Below, one piece after another: positions 5,205-5,358 of a DNA stretch of 5,358 nucleotides. The notes beneath the pieces are model-generated. The model was given only the letters and a program-made list of their open reading frames with translations, was not told the DNA's origin and made no database searches. Source of the DNA: Candidatus Roizmanbacteria bacterium (GTDB lineage Bacteria > Patescibacteriota > Microgenomatia > UBA1406 > GWC2-37-13); contig JAPLYR010000135.1 in the NCBI GenBank assembly GCA_026395455.1, positions 1 to 5,358 on the forward strand, read 5' to 3'. Made by a program: the position numbers and the translations under genes. How positions within the stretch are numbered: the first letter of the stretch is position 1; each line of letters begins with the position of its first letter.

Positions 5205-5358
5205 TATAAAATTTCACTTTCTTTATTGTCCCCACTTGAGGCAGAATCAAGAACGTATATATCCTCTTTATAATTGTTCACACCTACAAATTCACCTTCA
5301 CCTTTAATGAGTAGCTCAAGAGGTTTACACGAATAACATCCTCCTTCTGGCTGTCTAC
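5204..5358 (-). CDS. C-terminal end of a Cys-containing protein, rest beyond the window
   Basis: An open frame enters from the right edge and gives 50 visible residues before TAA at 5206-5204: RQPEGGCYSCKPLELLIKGE, then a stretch with FVGVNNYKEDIYVLDSAS, ending in GDNKESEIL. The stop shares one base with the next gene's ATG (TAATG), which supports this frame. A CxxC pair (CYSC) follows an EGG turn, and the tail is acidic and hydrophilic. No family can be named from this fragment. It may work with the four-Cys membrane protein that follows, for example in disulfide or metal chemistry or as a surface assembly, but this is inference. Confidence 0.6.
   Translation of the reverse strand, partial: RQPEGGCYSCKPLELLIKGEGEFVGVNNYKEDIYVLDSASSGDNKESEIL

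Noticed and set aside
1..5358. CRISPR arrays, tRNA genes, insertion sequences or long direct repeats.
   Set aside because: I saw no regularly spaced repeats, transposase motifs, terminal repeats or tRNA cloverleaf on either strand by eye.

Overview
This AT-rich, gene-dense window looks like part of the chromosome of a small-genome bacterium, most likely of the Candidate Phyla Radiation (Patescibacteria; a Microgenomates-like lineage is my best guess). Grounds for this are short genes with 1- and 4-nt start/stop overlaps, many membrane proteins of unknown function, a stand-alone 5S rRNA gene and a eukaryote/archaeal-type (class I) HMG-CoA reductase. The assignment is inference; no taxonomic marker other than the 5S gene is present.

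Layout. Every recognisable protein gene lies on the minus strand, so they are transcribed from right to left. At the right edge is the end of a Cys-containing protein (5204-5358), whose stop overlaps the start of a membrane-anchored, four-cysteine exported protein (4635-5204). Next, on the plus strand and convergent with these two, is a complete 5S rRNA gene (4501-4623). It has its own consensus promoter and ends in a T8 tract, so it is a self-contained unit with no 16S or 23S beside it. Its promoter lies back-to-back with that of a minus-strand bacterial PH-domain membrane protein (3885-4439). After a 130-bp gap that may hold a hydrophobic micro-ORF comes a five-part minus-strand cluster: a large one-pass membrane protein with a degenerate PP2C-like head and a predicted beta-propeller tail (2018-3754), an ECF-type sigma factor that overlaps it by ATGA (1440-2021), a 62-residue one-helix membrane protein (1231-1419), a five-helix Yip1-like membrane protein (660-1241), and a class I HMG-CoA reductase (1-625, running off the left edge).

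How the parts may work together. The PP2C-like/propeller protein and the sigma factor are so tightly coupled that they probably form a membrane-to-transcription signalling pair, and the small membrane proteins in the same transcript may belong to the same envelope response. The HMG-CoA reductase would supply mevalonate for isoprenoids. As written here, however, it is broken: the N-terminal piece and the catalytic piece are in different frames, and the segment that should carry the HMG-CoA-binding ENxIG motif is missing between them.

The most noteworthy items are the interrupted HMG-CoA reductase, the pseudophosphatase/propeller-sigma pair, and the autonomous 5S gene with its overlapping divergent promoters.
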